This document shows, piece after piece, positions 17,967 to 26,580 of a stretch of DNA of 64,000 nt (position 1 is the stretch's first letter; each line of letters begins with the position of its first letter). The notes below the pieces were generated by a model. It was not told the DNA's origin. It worked only from the letters and a program-made list of their open reading frames with translations, and searched no databases. The DNA is from Albimonas donghaensis (GTDB lineage: Bacteria; Pseudomonadota; Alphaproteobacteria; Rhodobacterales; Rhodobacteraceae). Where the stretch lies: assembly GCF_900106695.1 (NCBI RefSeq), contig NZ_FNMZ01000004.1, forward strand, positions 418,053 to 482,052, given 5' to 3'. The translations under genes and the position numbers were made by a program.

Positions 17967-18950
17967 ATGCGCCAGATCCCCCTCGGCCCCTCGGGCCTGA
18001 CCGTCCCGCCCATCGTGCTCGGCGCCAATGTGTTCGGCTGGACGGCGGACGAGGCGACGAGCTTCGCCGTGCTCGACGCCGCGGTGGAGGCGGGGCTGAA
18101 CGCGCTCGACACCGCCGACGTCTATTCCCGCTGGGCGCCCGGTCATGCGGGGGGCGAGAGCGAGTCCGTCATCGGCCGCTGGCTCACTGCGCGGCCGGGG
18201 ATGCGCGCGCGGATCGTGCTGATCACCAAGGGCGGCTCGGACATGGGGCGGGACCCGCAGGGCCTCCCCGCCTCCGGCCTTTCGGCGCGCTGGCTGGAGC
18301 AGGCCATCGACGCCAGCCTCGCCCGGCTGGGGGTGGACTGCGTGGACCATTACTTCGCCCACCGTCCCGACGACGCCACGCCCCACGCGGAGACGCTCGG
18401 CGCCTATGACCGCATGATCAAGGCGGGCAAGATCCGCTCCATCGGCGCGTCGAACTTCTCGCCCGAACAACTTCGCGGGGCGCTGGAGACGGCGGACCGC
18501 GAGGGGCTGCCCCGCTATTCCTCCCTCCAGCCCGAATACAACCTCGTGGCGCGCGACAAGCTGGAGGGGCCGCTGCTCGACCTCTGCCGGGCCGAGGGGC
18601 TGGGCGTGATCCCCTATTTCGGCCTCGCCTCCGGCTTTCTCACCGGGCTTTACCGGTCCCGGGAGGACGTGGCCGCGAAGCCCCGGCGCGGACGGCTGGA
18701 GGTCTACATGACCCCCGAGGGCCTGCGCGCGCTGGAGGCGCTGGACGACGTCGCCGCCCGGCACGCCGCCAAGCCCGCTCATGTGGCGCTGGCCTGGGTG
18801 GCGGCGCAGGACGGGGTGACCGGGCCCATCGCCTCCGCGACCTCGGTGGCGCAGGTGGCCGATCTGGTCGCCGCCGCGGCGCTGGAGCTGAGCGCGCAGG
18901 ACCTCGCGGATCTCGACGCGGCCACGAAGCCCGCCGCCACGACCGGCTGA
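17967..18950 (+). CDS. Aldo/keto reductase
   Basis: A 327-aa NADPH-dependent oxidoreductase of the YghZ/Tas/IolS-like branch. Family features are LDTADVYSRW with the catalytic Asp and Tyr, ARIVLITKGG with the catalytic Lys, the VDHYFAHRPD segment with the His, IRSIGASNFSPEQL, and YSSLQPEYNLVARDKLEGPLLDLCRAEGLGVIPYFGLASGFLTGLY. The usual NADP-binding GATSVAQV equivalent is present as ASATSVAQV near the C-terminus. Substrate is unknown. The ATG at 17967 is preceded by GGAG ten nt upstream; the frame is open much further upstream across the BCCT gene, but that part is a shadow. Confidence 0.93.
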   Translation: MRQIPLGPSGLTVPPIVLGANVFGWTADEATSFAVLDAAVEAGLNALDTADVYSRWAPGHAGGESESVIGRWLTARPGMRARIVLITKGGSDMGRDPQGLPASGLSARWLEQAIDASLARLGVDCVDHYFAHRPDDATPHAETLGAYDRMIKAGKIRSIGASNFSPEQLRGALETADREGLPRYSSLQPEYNLVARDKLEGPLLDLCRAEGLGVIPYFGLASGFLTGLYRSREDVAAKPRRGRLEVYMTPEGLRALEALDDVAARHAAKPAHVALAWVAAQDGVTGPIASATSVAQVADLVAAAALELSAQDLADLDAATKPAATTG

Positions 18951-19225
18951 GCGGACGGGGCGCGCGCCCCGACGCCCGGCGACGCCGGGGCGGGAGCGGG
19001 GGCAAGAGAGGCGGCGGAAGCGGGCCGCGAGGGCGGCGGAGGAGGGCCGGAACCGCGGGCGGGGGCGCGCGTCTCCGGCTGTTCAAGGGTCGGGACGGCT
19101 GGTAGTTTTTCAGTCCGTCCGGGCGTCCGCTCCTCGTCCTTCCCTTCCCCCGGACCCGCGTGCGGCGGCCTGAGGCGCGTGCCCTCGGCCGGCTCCGCTT
19201 CCCCTGTTCGCAAGGCGTTTCCATC

Positions 19226-20053
19226 ATGTCCCCTATCCGTGCCGCCGCCGCCCTCGTCCTGCCGTTCGCCGCCGCGCTGGCCGGCCTCCTGGCGCCCGCC
19301 GACCCGGCCCGCGCGCAGGCCGCCGGCGCCGCGGACCTGGCCAAGAAGCTCTCCAACCCGGTCGCCTCGCTGATCAGCGTCCCGATCCAGACGAACTACG
19401 ACCAGGGCTTCGGGCCGGCGGACGGGTCGCGCGTTCTGACCAATATCCAGCCGGTCTACCCGATCACGCTCAGCGCGGACTGGAACCTGATCTCGCGCAC
19501 CATCCTGCCGGTGATCTGGCAGGAGGACATCGCCGGGAACAGCGGCGTCCAGTTCGGCCTCGGCGACGTGGTGCAGAGCCTGTTCCTGTCGCCGGCCGAA
19601 CCGGGCTCGAACGGCGTGATCTGGGGCGTCGGCCCGGTGGCGCTGCTGCCCACGGCCACCGATGACCTGCTGGGGAGCGGCAAGTTCGGCCTCGGCCCCA
19701 CCGCGGTGGCGCTCAAGCAGTTCGGGCCGTGGACCCTGGGTTTTCTCGGCAACCACATCTGGTCGGTGGCCGGAGAGGGCTCGCGCAACGACGTCAACGC
19801 CACCTTCATGCAGCCCTTCCTCAGCTACACCACGCCCGAGGCCTGGACGTTCACCGTCAACACCGAGACCACCTATGACTGGGGCTCGGAAAGCTGGTCG
19901 GTCCCGCTCAACGCCGTGGTCAGCAAGGTGGTGACCTTGGGCGCGCAGCCGGTCAGCCTGTTCGCGGGCGCGCGCTACTGGGCCGAGGCGCCCGCCGGCG
20001 GGCCGGAGGGGCTGGGCCTGCGCATCGGCCTGACCTTCCTGTTCCCCAGGTGA
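19226..20053 (+). CDS. Exported outer-membrane transporter-like protein (Phenol_MetA_deg/'neuromedin U' type)
   Basis: A 275-aa protein with a signal peptide (AAAALVLPFAAALAGLLAPADPARAQ). The mature part is rich in alternating strands and aromatic residues and matches the outer-membrane-like family annotated as transporter, Phenol_MetA_deg or, mistakenly, neuromedin U: LSNPVASLISVPIQTNYDQGFGP, RVLTNIQPVYPITLSADWNLISRTILPVIWQ, GLGDVVQSLFLSPAEP. It ends GLRIGLTFLFPR, a beta-strand with C-terminal aromatic near the end as in barrel proteins. The stop overlaps the next gene's GTG start (GTGA), so the two are translationally coupled. Upstream 19093-19120 is a GGACGG/CCGTCC hairpin of unknown role. 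Confidence 0.75.
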   Translation: MSPIRAAAALVLPFAAALAGLLAPADPARAQAAGAADLAKKLSNPVASLISVPIQTNYDQGFGPADGSRVLTNIQPVYPITLSADWNLISRTILPVIWQEDIAGNSGVQFGLGDVVQSLFLSPAEPGSNGVIWGVGPVALLPTATDDLLGSGKFGLGPTAVALKQFGPWTLGFLGNHIWSVAGEGSRNDVNATFMQPFLSYTTPEAWTFTVNTETTYDWGSESWSVPLNAVVSKVVTLGAQPVSLFAGARYWAEAPAGGPEGLGLRIGLTFLFPR

Positions 20054-21708
20054 CCGGCGCGCCGGCGGGGCCGCGGCGTCGGCTGCGGGCGTCGCCGCTG
20101 GGGCTCTATCTCGGCGGGCTGATCTGCGCGCTGACCTTCACGCCCTCGCTGATCCCCCGCCCGTGGGAGGCGCAGGGCGCGCTGGCCGGGCTCGGCTTCG
20201 CGCTGGGCTATGGCGGGGGCGTGCTGATCGCGCGGCTCTGGGCCTGGCTGGAGCTGCCCGTGGCGAGCGACCGCCGGGGGCGGCCGCTGTTCCTGGCGCT
20301 GTGCGCGGTCACGGCGGTCCAGCTCGGCTACCATCTCTGGCAGGCGGCGGAATGGCAGGACTCCACCCGCCTGCTGATGGGCATGGCCCCACTGGAGGAC
20401 GCGCATCTGGTCAAGCTGGTCGGCCTGGGCGCGCTGGTCGCCCTGGGGCTGCTGGGGCTGGGCTGGGCGATCTCGGCCGGGATCGGCTTCGCCGCCCGCT
20501 TCCCGCTGCGCTACGCGCGACGCCGCTGGGTGGCGGCGCTGGGGGCCCTGGTCTTCATCGCCGCTCTGGCGATCGCGGTGAACGACACGCTGCTCAGCCG
20601 CGTGATCACTCTGATCGACGAGATCCAGGCCGCCGCCGATACGCGCGATCCGCCCGGCGCCCGACCTCCGGCGGAAGCCACGCGCTCCGGCGGGCCGGGC
20701 TCGCTGACGCCCTGGGACGCGCTGGGCTCCGCCGGCAAGCGCTTCGTCCACGAGGGACCGCGGGCCGCGGAGATCGCGGCGCTGACCGGGCGCCCCGCCA
20801 AGGCGCCGATCCGGGTCTATGTCGGCCTGCGCGCCGCCGACGGGGCCGAAGCGCAGGCCCGGCTGGCGCTGGCGGAGCTGCGGCGCGCTGGGGCCTTCGA
20901 CCGCAGCGTCCTCGTCATCGCCACGCCCACCGGCACCGGCTGGCTGGACGACAACGGCATCGCGCCCGTCGAATACCTGCATGACGGCGACACCGCGGTG
21001 GCGGGCGTGCAGTATTCCTACCTCGCCAGCCCGCAATCGCTGATCCTGGAGCCGGGGCGGGCGCAGGCCTCCGCCGCCACCGTGTTCGAGGTCATCCACG
21101 ACCACTGGAAAAGCCTGCCGAAGGAGACCCGGCCCGCGCTTTATCTCTTCGGCCTCAGCCTCGGCGCCTTCGGATCGGAGAGCTCGCCGATGATGTTCTC
21201 CTTCATCTCCGACCCGTTCCAGGGGGCGGTCTGGGCCGGGCCGACTTTCCGCAACCCGCTCTGGCGGCGGATCATCGCGGACCGGGATGCGGGCTCCCCC
21301 GCCTGGCAGCCGGTGTTCGAGGGCGGGCGGCTGGCGCGCGTGCTGACCCCGCCCCATGGCTTCAACGTCGAGGACCCGGAGGAGGGGCCCGGCTGGGGGC
21401 CGATCCGGATCGCCTATGTGGCCTATCCCTCCGACGCCATCGTGCATTTCGAGGAGGACATGTGGTTCCGCCGCCCCGACTGGGCGTCGCGCCCGCGCGG
21501 AGCCGACGTGTCGGAGGCGCTGACCTGGCGCCCGGTGGTGACCTTTTTCCAGGTAGCGCTGGACATGCTGCTGGCGGTGAACGCGCCGCCCGGCCACGGC
21601 CACAACTACGCCGCCGCCGACTATATCGATGCATGGGCCGCCGTCTCCCGCCCCGACGCGCCGTCGGAGGAGGTGGCGCGGATCAAGGCCGCGATGGCGC
21701 CGCGCTGA
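20050..21708 (+). CDS. Membrane-anchored alpha/beta hydrolase (Abhydrolase_9 family)
   Basis: A 552-aa protein. The N-terminal ~180 residues contain about four to five hydrophobic helices (LGLYLGGLICALTFTPSLIPRPW, LAGLGFALGYGGGVLIARLWAW, LFLALCAVTAVQLGYHLW, LVGLGALVALGLLGLGWAI, WVAALGALVFIAALAIAV), matching the Abhydrolase_9_N module. The C-terminal half is the hydrolase: RVYVGLRAADGAEAQARLALAELRRAGAFDRSVLVIATPTGTGW, then the nucleophile elbow LFGLSLGAFGSE with Ser in GLSLG. Function is unknown; members are integral-membrane serine esterase candidates. The GTG start (20050) overlaps the stop of the outer-membrane-like gene. Confidence 0.85.
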   Translation: MTGAPAGPRRRLRASPLGLYLGGLICALTFTPSLIPRPWEAQGALAGLGFALGYGGGVLIARLWAWLELPVASDRRGRPLFLALCAVTAVQLGYHLWQAAEWQDSTRLLMGMAPLEDAHLVKLVGLGALVALGLLGLGWAISAGIGFAARFPLRYARRRWVAALGALVFIAALAIAVNDTLLSRVITLIDEIQAAADTRDPPGARPPAEATRSGGPGSLTPWDALGSAGKRFVHEGPRAAEIAALTGRPAKAPIRVYVGLRAADGAEAQARLALAELRRAGAFDRSVLVIATPTGTGWLDDNGIAPVEYLHDGDTAVAGVQYSYLASPQSLILEPGRAQASAATVFEVIHDHWKSLPKETRPALYLFGLSLGAFGSESSPMMFSFISDPFQGAVWAGPTFRNPLWRRIIADRDAGSPAWQPVFEGGRLARVLTPPHGFNVEDPEEGPGWGPIRIAYVAYPSDAIVHFEEDMWFRRPDWASRPRGADVSEALTWRPVVTFFQVALDMLLAVNAPPGHGHNYAAADYIDAWAAVSRPDAPSEEVARIKAAMAPR

Positions 21709-21807
21709 CCCGCGGCGCGGCGAGAACACGTTGCGTCATCGCGGTGGCGCGGTCGCAAAACACCGATTAACGTCCGCTCATCTTTCTGAATGACTTATGG
21801 AAGCGTC

Positions 21808-23646
21808 ATGATTCCCAACGAGATTCTCGCCGGCCCGTTCCGCTCGGACCTCACCTCCGCCCCGCTGACCGCCACGCCCTCCGCCGCCGCGGACAGCCCG
21901 CCCATCGCGCGCGCCGACACGCTGGCCGCGCATGAAACCGCGCTGATCAGCGGCAACCTTTTCGACGATCATGGCCATGGCGCCGATACGGACCCAGAGG
22001 GCGGCGCCCTGCGCGTGGTCGCCGTGCAAGGCGTGGCGAGCTATGTCGGGCTGGGCCTGAACCTCTCCGCCGGCCGGGTCCGGGTGATGGAGGACGGCAA
22101 GTTCTGGTTCGATACCGCCGGCGATTTCGGCTACCTGATCGGCGGCGAGACGGTGGAGGTGTCTTTCGACTACACCATCGCCGACGCCGCCGGGGCGACC
22201 TCGACCGCCACCGCGACGGTGACCGTGACCGGCGCCAACAACGCCCCGACGCTCTATCCCGATTTCATCTACACCCATGAGAAGGCCACGACCAAGGCCG
22301 ACGTCTTCGCCTTCAACGGCCTCGGCGCCGACAAGGACCCCGAGGGCGGCGCCCTGCGGGTGGTGGATTTCCTGAGCGGCGCGGCCGAAGCCGGCGAGTC
22401 CGTGAGCCTCCCCCAGGGCGGCGTTGTGAAGCTGGAGGCCGACGGCACGCTGTGGTTCCGCGCCGACGGCGCCTATGACCACCTGAAGGTCGGCGAGCTC
22501 GCGCAGGTCACCTTCACCTATAGCGCCACCGACGGCCAGTTCACCCGCAGCTCCCATGTCACCCTGATGATCGAGGGCCGCAACACCGCCCCCGAGGCCC
22601 GAGACGACGCGTTTTCGGTGATCGAGGACGGGTCCCGCCACGGCTGGCTTCTGGACCACAATGGCGCCGGCGCTGATTCAGATATCGAGGGCGACGTGCT
22701 GACCGTTTTCCAGGTGGAGCGCGACAAGGCGAAGGTCGACGCCTCTTTCGATCTGGAAGAAGGCGGCCGGGTGCGGGTCACGGAGACAGGTGAATTCTGG
22801 TTCAACCCTGACGGCGACTTCGACCACCTCGAGACCGGAGAGACCGAAACCGTCTCCTTCACCTACACGATCTTCGACGGCGCCGATGGCTATTCGCGCG
22901 CCACAGTGGAGATCGAGGTGGAAGGTTTCACCTATCTGTCGAAATCCGCGGAGGATGACTCGCTCAGGCTGTCGGAAGGCCGCGCGGAAACTCTCGACTT
23001 CCTCGCCAACGACTACACCTCCGACACCGGCCTGGCCGAAGTGGTGTCCGTTTCCTTCGCGCCGGATGGACCGGGAACCTATGATGGCCCGTTGGGCGGC
23101 ACGCTGACGCTTAAAGACAACATGCGGGAAGTCGTTTTCGATACCGGTGATGACTTCGAGTATCTGAAGAACGAGGAGACCGTTTCCTTCGATTTCGACT
23201 ATGAGATCGAGGAGCGCGGGGGCGACCACAGCACCGCGACCGTAACGGTCGAGGTCGTGGGTCGGCAGGACACCCCGACGGCCGTGGACGATCACTTCGT
23301 CTGGTCGCTAAGCGGCGGCAACCCGGCGATGAATGTGCTTCTCGACAATGGCGAAGGCGCGGATTTCGATGTGGATGCCGGAGAGGCCATCATCGTCCAT
23401 GGCTTCAAGCCCGCGACATACAACATCTTTCGCGACGCGGGGACGCAGCTGAATCTTCACGGCGGCGGCGCCGCTACGATCTCCGAGGGGGGCTTCGTCA
23501 CGCTGAACGCCAGTTCGACAACCGACCGTTATGTCCGCGGCGGGACTCTGGAGGCCGGCGACACGGTGGTGCTCGACTACCGTCTGGCGAACCCGAACAC
23601 GGCCCCGGGCGAAGACGCTCAAGTCTATATCGACATCATCGCCTGA
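21808..23646 (+). CDS. Cadherin/VCBS-like Ig-repeat protein, probably exported
   Basis: A 612-aa protein built of five Ig-like repeats of about 105-120 residues. Each has a similar order: ARADTLAAHETALISGNLFDDHGHGADTD-like opening, EGGALRVV strand, a GGRVRV.EDGKFWFDTAGDF-type centre with Asp-rich Ca-binding-like loops, and VSFDYTIADA.G..STATATVTV closure. This is the VCBS/cadherin-like arrangement of bacterial surface adhesins and RTX-type exoproteins. There is no classical signal peptide, so if secreted it is by type I export; the hydrophobic C-terminus VYIDIIA is compatible, but no transporter is nearby. The fourth and fifth repeats are divergent. The start at 21808 is preferred over 21790 because only it has GGAAG at proper spacing. 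Confidence 0.8.
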   Translation: MIPNEILAGPFRSDLTSAPLTATPSAAADSPPIARADTLAAHETALISGNLFDDHGHGADTDPEGGALRVVAVQGVASYVGLGLNLSAGRVRVMEDGKFWFDTAGDFGYLIGGETVEVSFDYTIADAAGATSTATATVTVTGANNAPTLYPDFIYTHEKATTKADVFAFNGLGADKDPEGGALRVVDFLSGAAEAGESVSLPQGGVVKLEADGTLWFRADGAYDHLKVGELAQVTFTYSATDGQFTRSSHVTLMIEGRNTAPEARDDAFSVIEDGSRHGWLLDHNGAGADSDIEGDVLTVFQVERDKAKVDASFDLEEGGRVRVTETGEFWFNPDGDFDHLETGETETVSFTYTIFDGADGYSRATVEIEVEGFTYLSKSAEDDSLRLSEGRAETLDFLANDYTSDTGLAEVVSVSFAPDGPGTYDGPLGGTLTLKDNMREVVFDTGDDFEYLKNEETVSFDFDYEIEERGGDHSTATVTVEVVGRQDTPTAVDDHFVWSLSGGNPAMNVLLDNGEGADFDVDAGEAIIVHGFKPATYNIFRDAGTQLNLHGGGAATISEGGFVTLNASSTTDRYVRGGTLEAGDTVVLDYRLANPNTAPGEDAQVYIDIIA

Positions 23647-23652
23647 CGCCTC

Positions 23653-23680
23653 GCCCCCTCCCCCGCCGGGGGGAGGGGGC
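23653..23680. terminator. Strong bidirectional hairpin between convergent genes
   Basis: A perfect 12-bp stem (GCCCCCTCCCCC with its complement) around a GCCG tetraloop, 6 nt after the repeat-protein stop and 6 nt before the cytochrome stop. No T-tract, but its placement and stability fit a shared terminator. Confidence 0.7.
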
Positions 23681-23686
23681 GCCGGT

Positions 23687-25690
23687 TCAGGGCAGCGCCG
23701 CCGCCTGCTCGCGCAGCGCGAGCAGGCCAGGGTCTCCGGGATTGGCGCGCAGGGCCTCCTCCACCGCGGCGCGGGCGGCGTCTCCGCCGCGTGTCGCGGC
23801 GGCGATGCGGGCGATCATCGTCCAGGCCTCGATCCGCTGGGGATCGAGGCGCACGGCCTCGCGGAAGCCGGCCTCGGCGGCCGGAAAATTGCGCATGGTC
23901 AGCGCCATGCCGGCCATTTGCAGATGCGTCTCCGGAAAGTCGGGCCGGCTGGCGAGCGAGGCCCGCCATTCGCGCATCGCGCCGTTGAGATCCGCCTCCC
24001 GCGCCGGCGGCATGCGGGCGATCGGCGCATCCAGCAGCGCCCGCGCCGCCGCCTGGCGGACCGAGCGCGACGGATCCCGCAGCGCCGGGAACAGCCGCCC
24101 CGCCATCGTCGGGGCCGCCGCCGAGCGCTGCGCCCCCACCGCCGCCGCGCGCACCAGCGGGTCCGGGTCGGACAAGAGCGGCGCCACCCGGTCCGCGGCC
24201 CCGGCGTCGCCCGAATTCTCCAGCAGCCACAGCGCCGTGGCCCGCGCGATGCCGGGCTGCGCGCCGTCCAGCGCCAGCGCCGCCAGCTCCCCCGCCGCGG
24301 AGGCCGGATCGCCCCGTCCATGGGCCAGCGCCACCCCGAAATGCGGACGCGCCGCGGCCTGCGGGTAATGCTCGGCGATCCGGGCCGCAGCCCAGTCCGC
24401 GCCGCGATCCGCATGGCAATCGCCGCAGGCGTCGGGCGCCTCGGTGATCGGGCTCAGGTCCGGGCGCGGGATGCGGAAGGAATGGTCCCGCCGCCCGTCC
24501 ACCTGCATGTAATCCCGCTCGATCATGTGGCAGTTCACGCATTGCGCGCCCTCGGAGCCCGCCGCGTGGAAGTGATGCGCCGGGTCGTCATAGGTCTTGC
24601 GCGCCAGACTGGGAAACTCCGGGTTCCCCGCCGGGCTGTGGCACTGGGCGCAGACGTCGTTCCCCTCCAGCCGCAGGGCGGCCTGGTGCGGATCGTGGCA
24701 GTCGGTGCAGACCACGCCCTTGGCCTGCATCTTCGATTGCAGGAACGAGCCCCAGACATAGACCTCGTCGAGGATCTGCCCGTCGGCGTGGTAGAGCCCC
24801 GGCCGCAGCAGCGCGAGGTTGAAGGCATCGTCCACCGCCATGCCCGCGGGCGGATCGCCGGGATGATACGCCTCGCGCCGCGCATGGCAGCCGGCGCATT
24901 GCGCCAGCGGGCCGGAGGCGATGCCCGCCCCCTCCGCCGGGCGGGGGACGTCGAAATCCACCGCGAAGCCCCCCGCCGTCGGGGCCGAGGCCGGGTCCGC
25001 CCCCGCCTCCGCCCAGTCCGCATGGCGCGATCCGGGCCCGTGGCAGGATTCGCAGCCCACCCCGATCTCGGCCTGGGTGGAGACATAGGTCCGCGCGCGC
25101 GCGTCGTAGCCTTTCTCGAACCCGGTCGCGTGGCACTCGGCGCAGCGGGCGTTCCAGGTCTTGTAGGGGCCGGTCCAGTGCAGCCCGTCATCCGGGGGCA
25201 GGTTGGTGTCCGGGTAAAGGTGGAACCAGCGGTCGCGCTCGGTGTCCCAGGCCACGTCGAAGGACTGCAGGCGGCCGGGCTCGGTCTCCAGCAGGTATTG
25301 CTGAAGGGGGGCGATGCCCGCGACGCCGCGCACGGGATAGGCGCGGCGGACGCCGTCGGCCTCGGTCACCTCGATCCTGAAGCCGCCGTCTGGCGCGGTG
25401 CGGAAGCGGGCGGCGAGGCCGGCGCCCTCGAAACGCGCGTCGTCGAAATCGCCCAGCACATGTTCGGCCGTGGGCGGGGTCCAGGCCAGCGCGTGATGCG
25501 ACCCGCGCCAGGCCTCGGTCTCATCGGCATGGCAGCCGGCGCAGGTCTCGGAGCCGACGAAACGGGCGAGTGCGGTTTCGGCTTCGGTGTCCGGGGATTG
25601 CTGGGCGAGCGCGGGCGCCGGATCGAGCGCGGCGAGAAGGCCGAGCGCCAGCGCGAGCGTCGCCGCGACGGCCGGGTGGGGAATGCGCAT
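23687..25690 (-). CDS. Octahaem c-type cytochrome with C-terminal HEAT and TPR repeats
   Basis: A 667-aa exported protein. A signal peptide (VAATLALALGLLAALDPAPALAQ) is followed by eight CXXCH haem-attachment motifs in the order CAGCH, CAECH, CESCH, CAGCH, CTDCH, CAQCH, CVNCH and CGDCH. The first is at residues 50-54 and the last near 430. Spaced histidines (for example GSHHALAW, AHHFHAAG) are available as distal ligands. The C-terminal ~230 residues lack haem motifs and form HEAT-like helices (AADRVAPLLSDPDPLVRAAAVGA) and then TPR-like helices (PETHLQMAGMALTMRNFPAAEAGFREAVRLDP). It should sit in the periplasm and act in electron transfer or as a cytochrome-c554-like oxidoreductase; the substrate is unknown. 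The start at 25690 is chosen because the signal peptide begins there. Confidence 0.9.
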   Translation of the reverse strand: MRIPHPAVAATLALALGLLAALDPAPALAQQSPDTEAETALARFVGSETCAGCHADETEAWRGSHHALAWTPPTAEHVLGDFDDARFEGAGLAARFRTAPDGGFRIEVTEADGVRRAYPVRGVAGIAPLQQYLLETEPGRLQSFDVAWDTERDRWFHLYPDTNLPPDDGLHWTGPYKTWNARCAECHATGFEKGYDARARTYVSTQAEIGVGCESCHGPGSRHADWAEAGADPASAPTAGGFAVDFDVPRPAEGAGIASGPLAQCAGCHARREAYHPGDPPAGMAVDDAFNLALLRPGLYHADGQILDEVYVWGSFLQSKMQAKGVVCTDCHDPHQAALRLEGNDVCAQCHSPAGNPEFPSLARKTYDDPAHHFHAAGSEGAQCVNCHMIERDYMQVDGRRDHSFRIPRPDLSPITEAPDACGDCHADRGADWAAARIAEHYPQAAARPHFGVALAHGRGDPASAAGELAALALDGAQPGIARATALWLLENSGDAGAADRVAPLLSDPDPLVRAAAVGAQRSAAAPTMAGRLFPALRDPSRSVRQAAARALLDAPIARMPPAREADLNGAMREWRASLASRPDFPETHLQMAGMALTMRNFPAAEAGFREAVRLDPQRIEAWTMIARIAAATRGGDAARAAVEEALRANPGDPGLLALREQAAALP

Positions 25691-26127
25691 GGAGTATCCT
25701 GCGGGAAGCGATGGGATGGCGGGCGTCAACGGCGGGGCGGGACCCGGCCCCGGCCGCGGCCGCGGTCCGCCGCGTCCTCGTCGGATGGCCCGCGTGGCGC
25801 CCGGCGCGGGCGGAAGCGGGGTCGGGAACGCGGAGCGGCGGGCACGCGCATGGATACGCCTTTCGGGTCGGGTCTCGGGGGCGCGGCCGCGCAGGCGCGC
25901 GACGGCCGGTCGCCGACACCCTCCCATGACGACCCCACGCCGCGCCAGCGCCAATCCGCCCCGCCCGCCCGTCGGCTGGCGCAGGGTGGGACGGCGGCCC
26001 TGGCGGCGCCTTTCATTCCGCAGGGTGGAAACCTGTCGCGCGCCAAGACTTGCCTCGCGCACCGCCTCATCCCTATGTTCCGGAACGAGGCCATCCCCGG
26101 CCCTTTCGGATCCGGAGCCCGCCCGCC
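25691..26127. other. Divergent intergenic region (437 bp)
   Basis: This holds the promoters of the leftward cytochrome and the rightward GST pair. A possible sigma-70-like promoter for the right side is TTGCCT (26050-26055), an 18-bp spacer, and TATGTT (26074-26079). The rest is GC-rich with no supported gene; several long overlapping open frames here are composition artefacts. Confidence 0.35.
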
Positions 26128-26580
26128 ATGCCCCTGCCCCTCGCCCTGCTTCCCGCGCTCGGCCCGCTCGCCGCCAAGGCGCTGAGCGCGCCCGCCGGCG
26201 CCAAGGTCGCGGCCGGCGCCGCCGTGGCGCTCGCCGGCTGGGCCGCGATGCGCCGGGCCCGCCGCGCCGACGGCGGCGCGCCGGTGGCCGCGATCCCCGG
26301 CGCCGACGCGGCGCTCGACGCCACGCCCGAGGGCGCCGAGGCCGGCTGGCGCAGCGCATCGAGCCGCCGCGCCGCCGAGACCTCCGCTTCCGCCGCCTGG
26401 CGGGGGACCTTCCGGTTGGGCGCCCACGGACCGGGGCTGGCCATCGACGCCGCCGCCCTGGGGCGGCTTCGCCTCGGGCTTCTGCCCGCGCGGCCCCGAG
26501 CGGACGCCCGACCGGATACCAACGCCCGCGCTTCCGATTTCCGGCCCTTCGCCGACCCGACCAAGGAGACCGCGCGATGA
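26128..26580 (+). CDS. Small Ala/Arg-rich hypothetical protein, membrane-associated
   Basis: A 150-aa protein I do not recognise. It has one N-terminal hydrophobic region (LALLPALGPLAAKALSAPAGAKVAAGAAVALAGWAAM) followed by a basic stretch RRARRA, suggesting a single membrane-anchored helix or hairpin, then an Ala/Arg-rich hydrophilic body ending ASDFRPFADPTKETAR. It has a GGAG ribosome site 11 nt before ATG 26128. Its stop overlaps the ATG of the glutathione transferase gene (ATGA), which supports it being real and co-expressed with that gene. No function can be assigned. Confidence 0.55.
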   Translation: MPLPLALLPALGPLAAKALSAPAGAKVAAGAAVALAGWAAMRRARRADGGAPVAAIPGADAALDATPEGAEAGWRSASSRRAAETSASAAWRGTFRLGAHGPGLAIDAAALGRLRLGLLPARPRADARPDTNARASDFRPFADPTKETAR

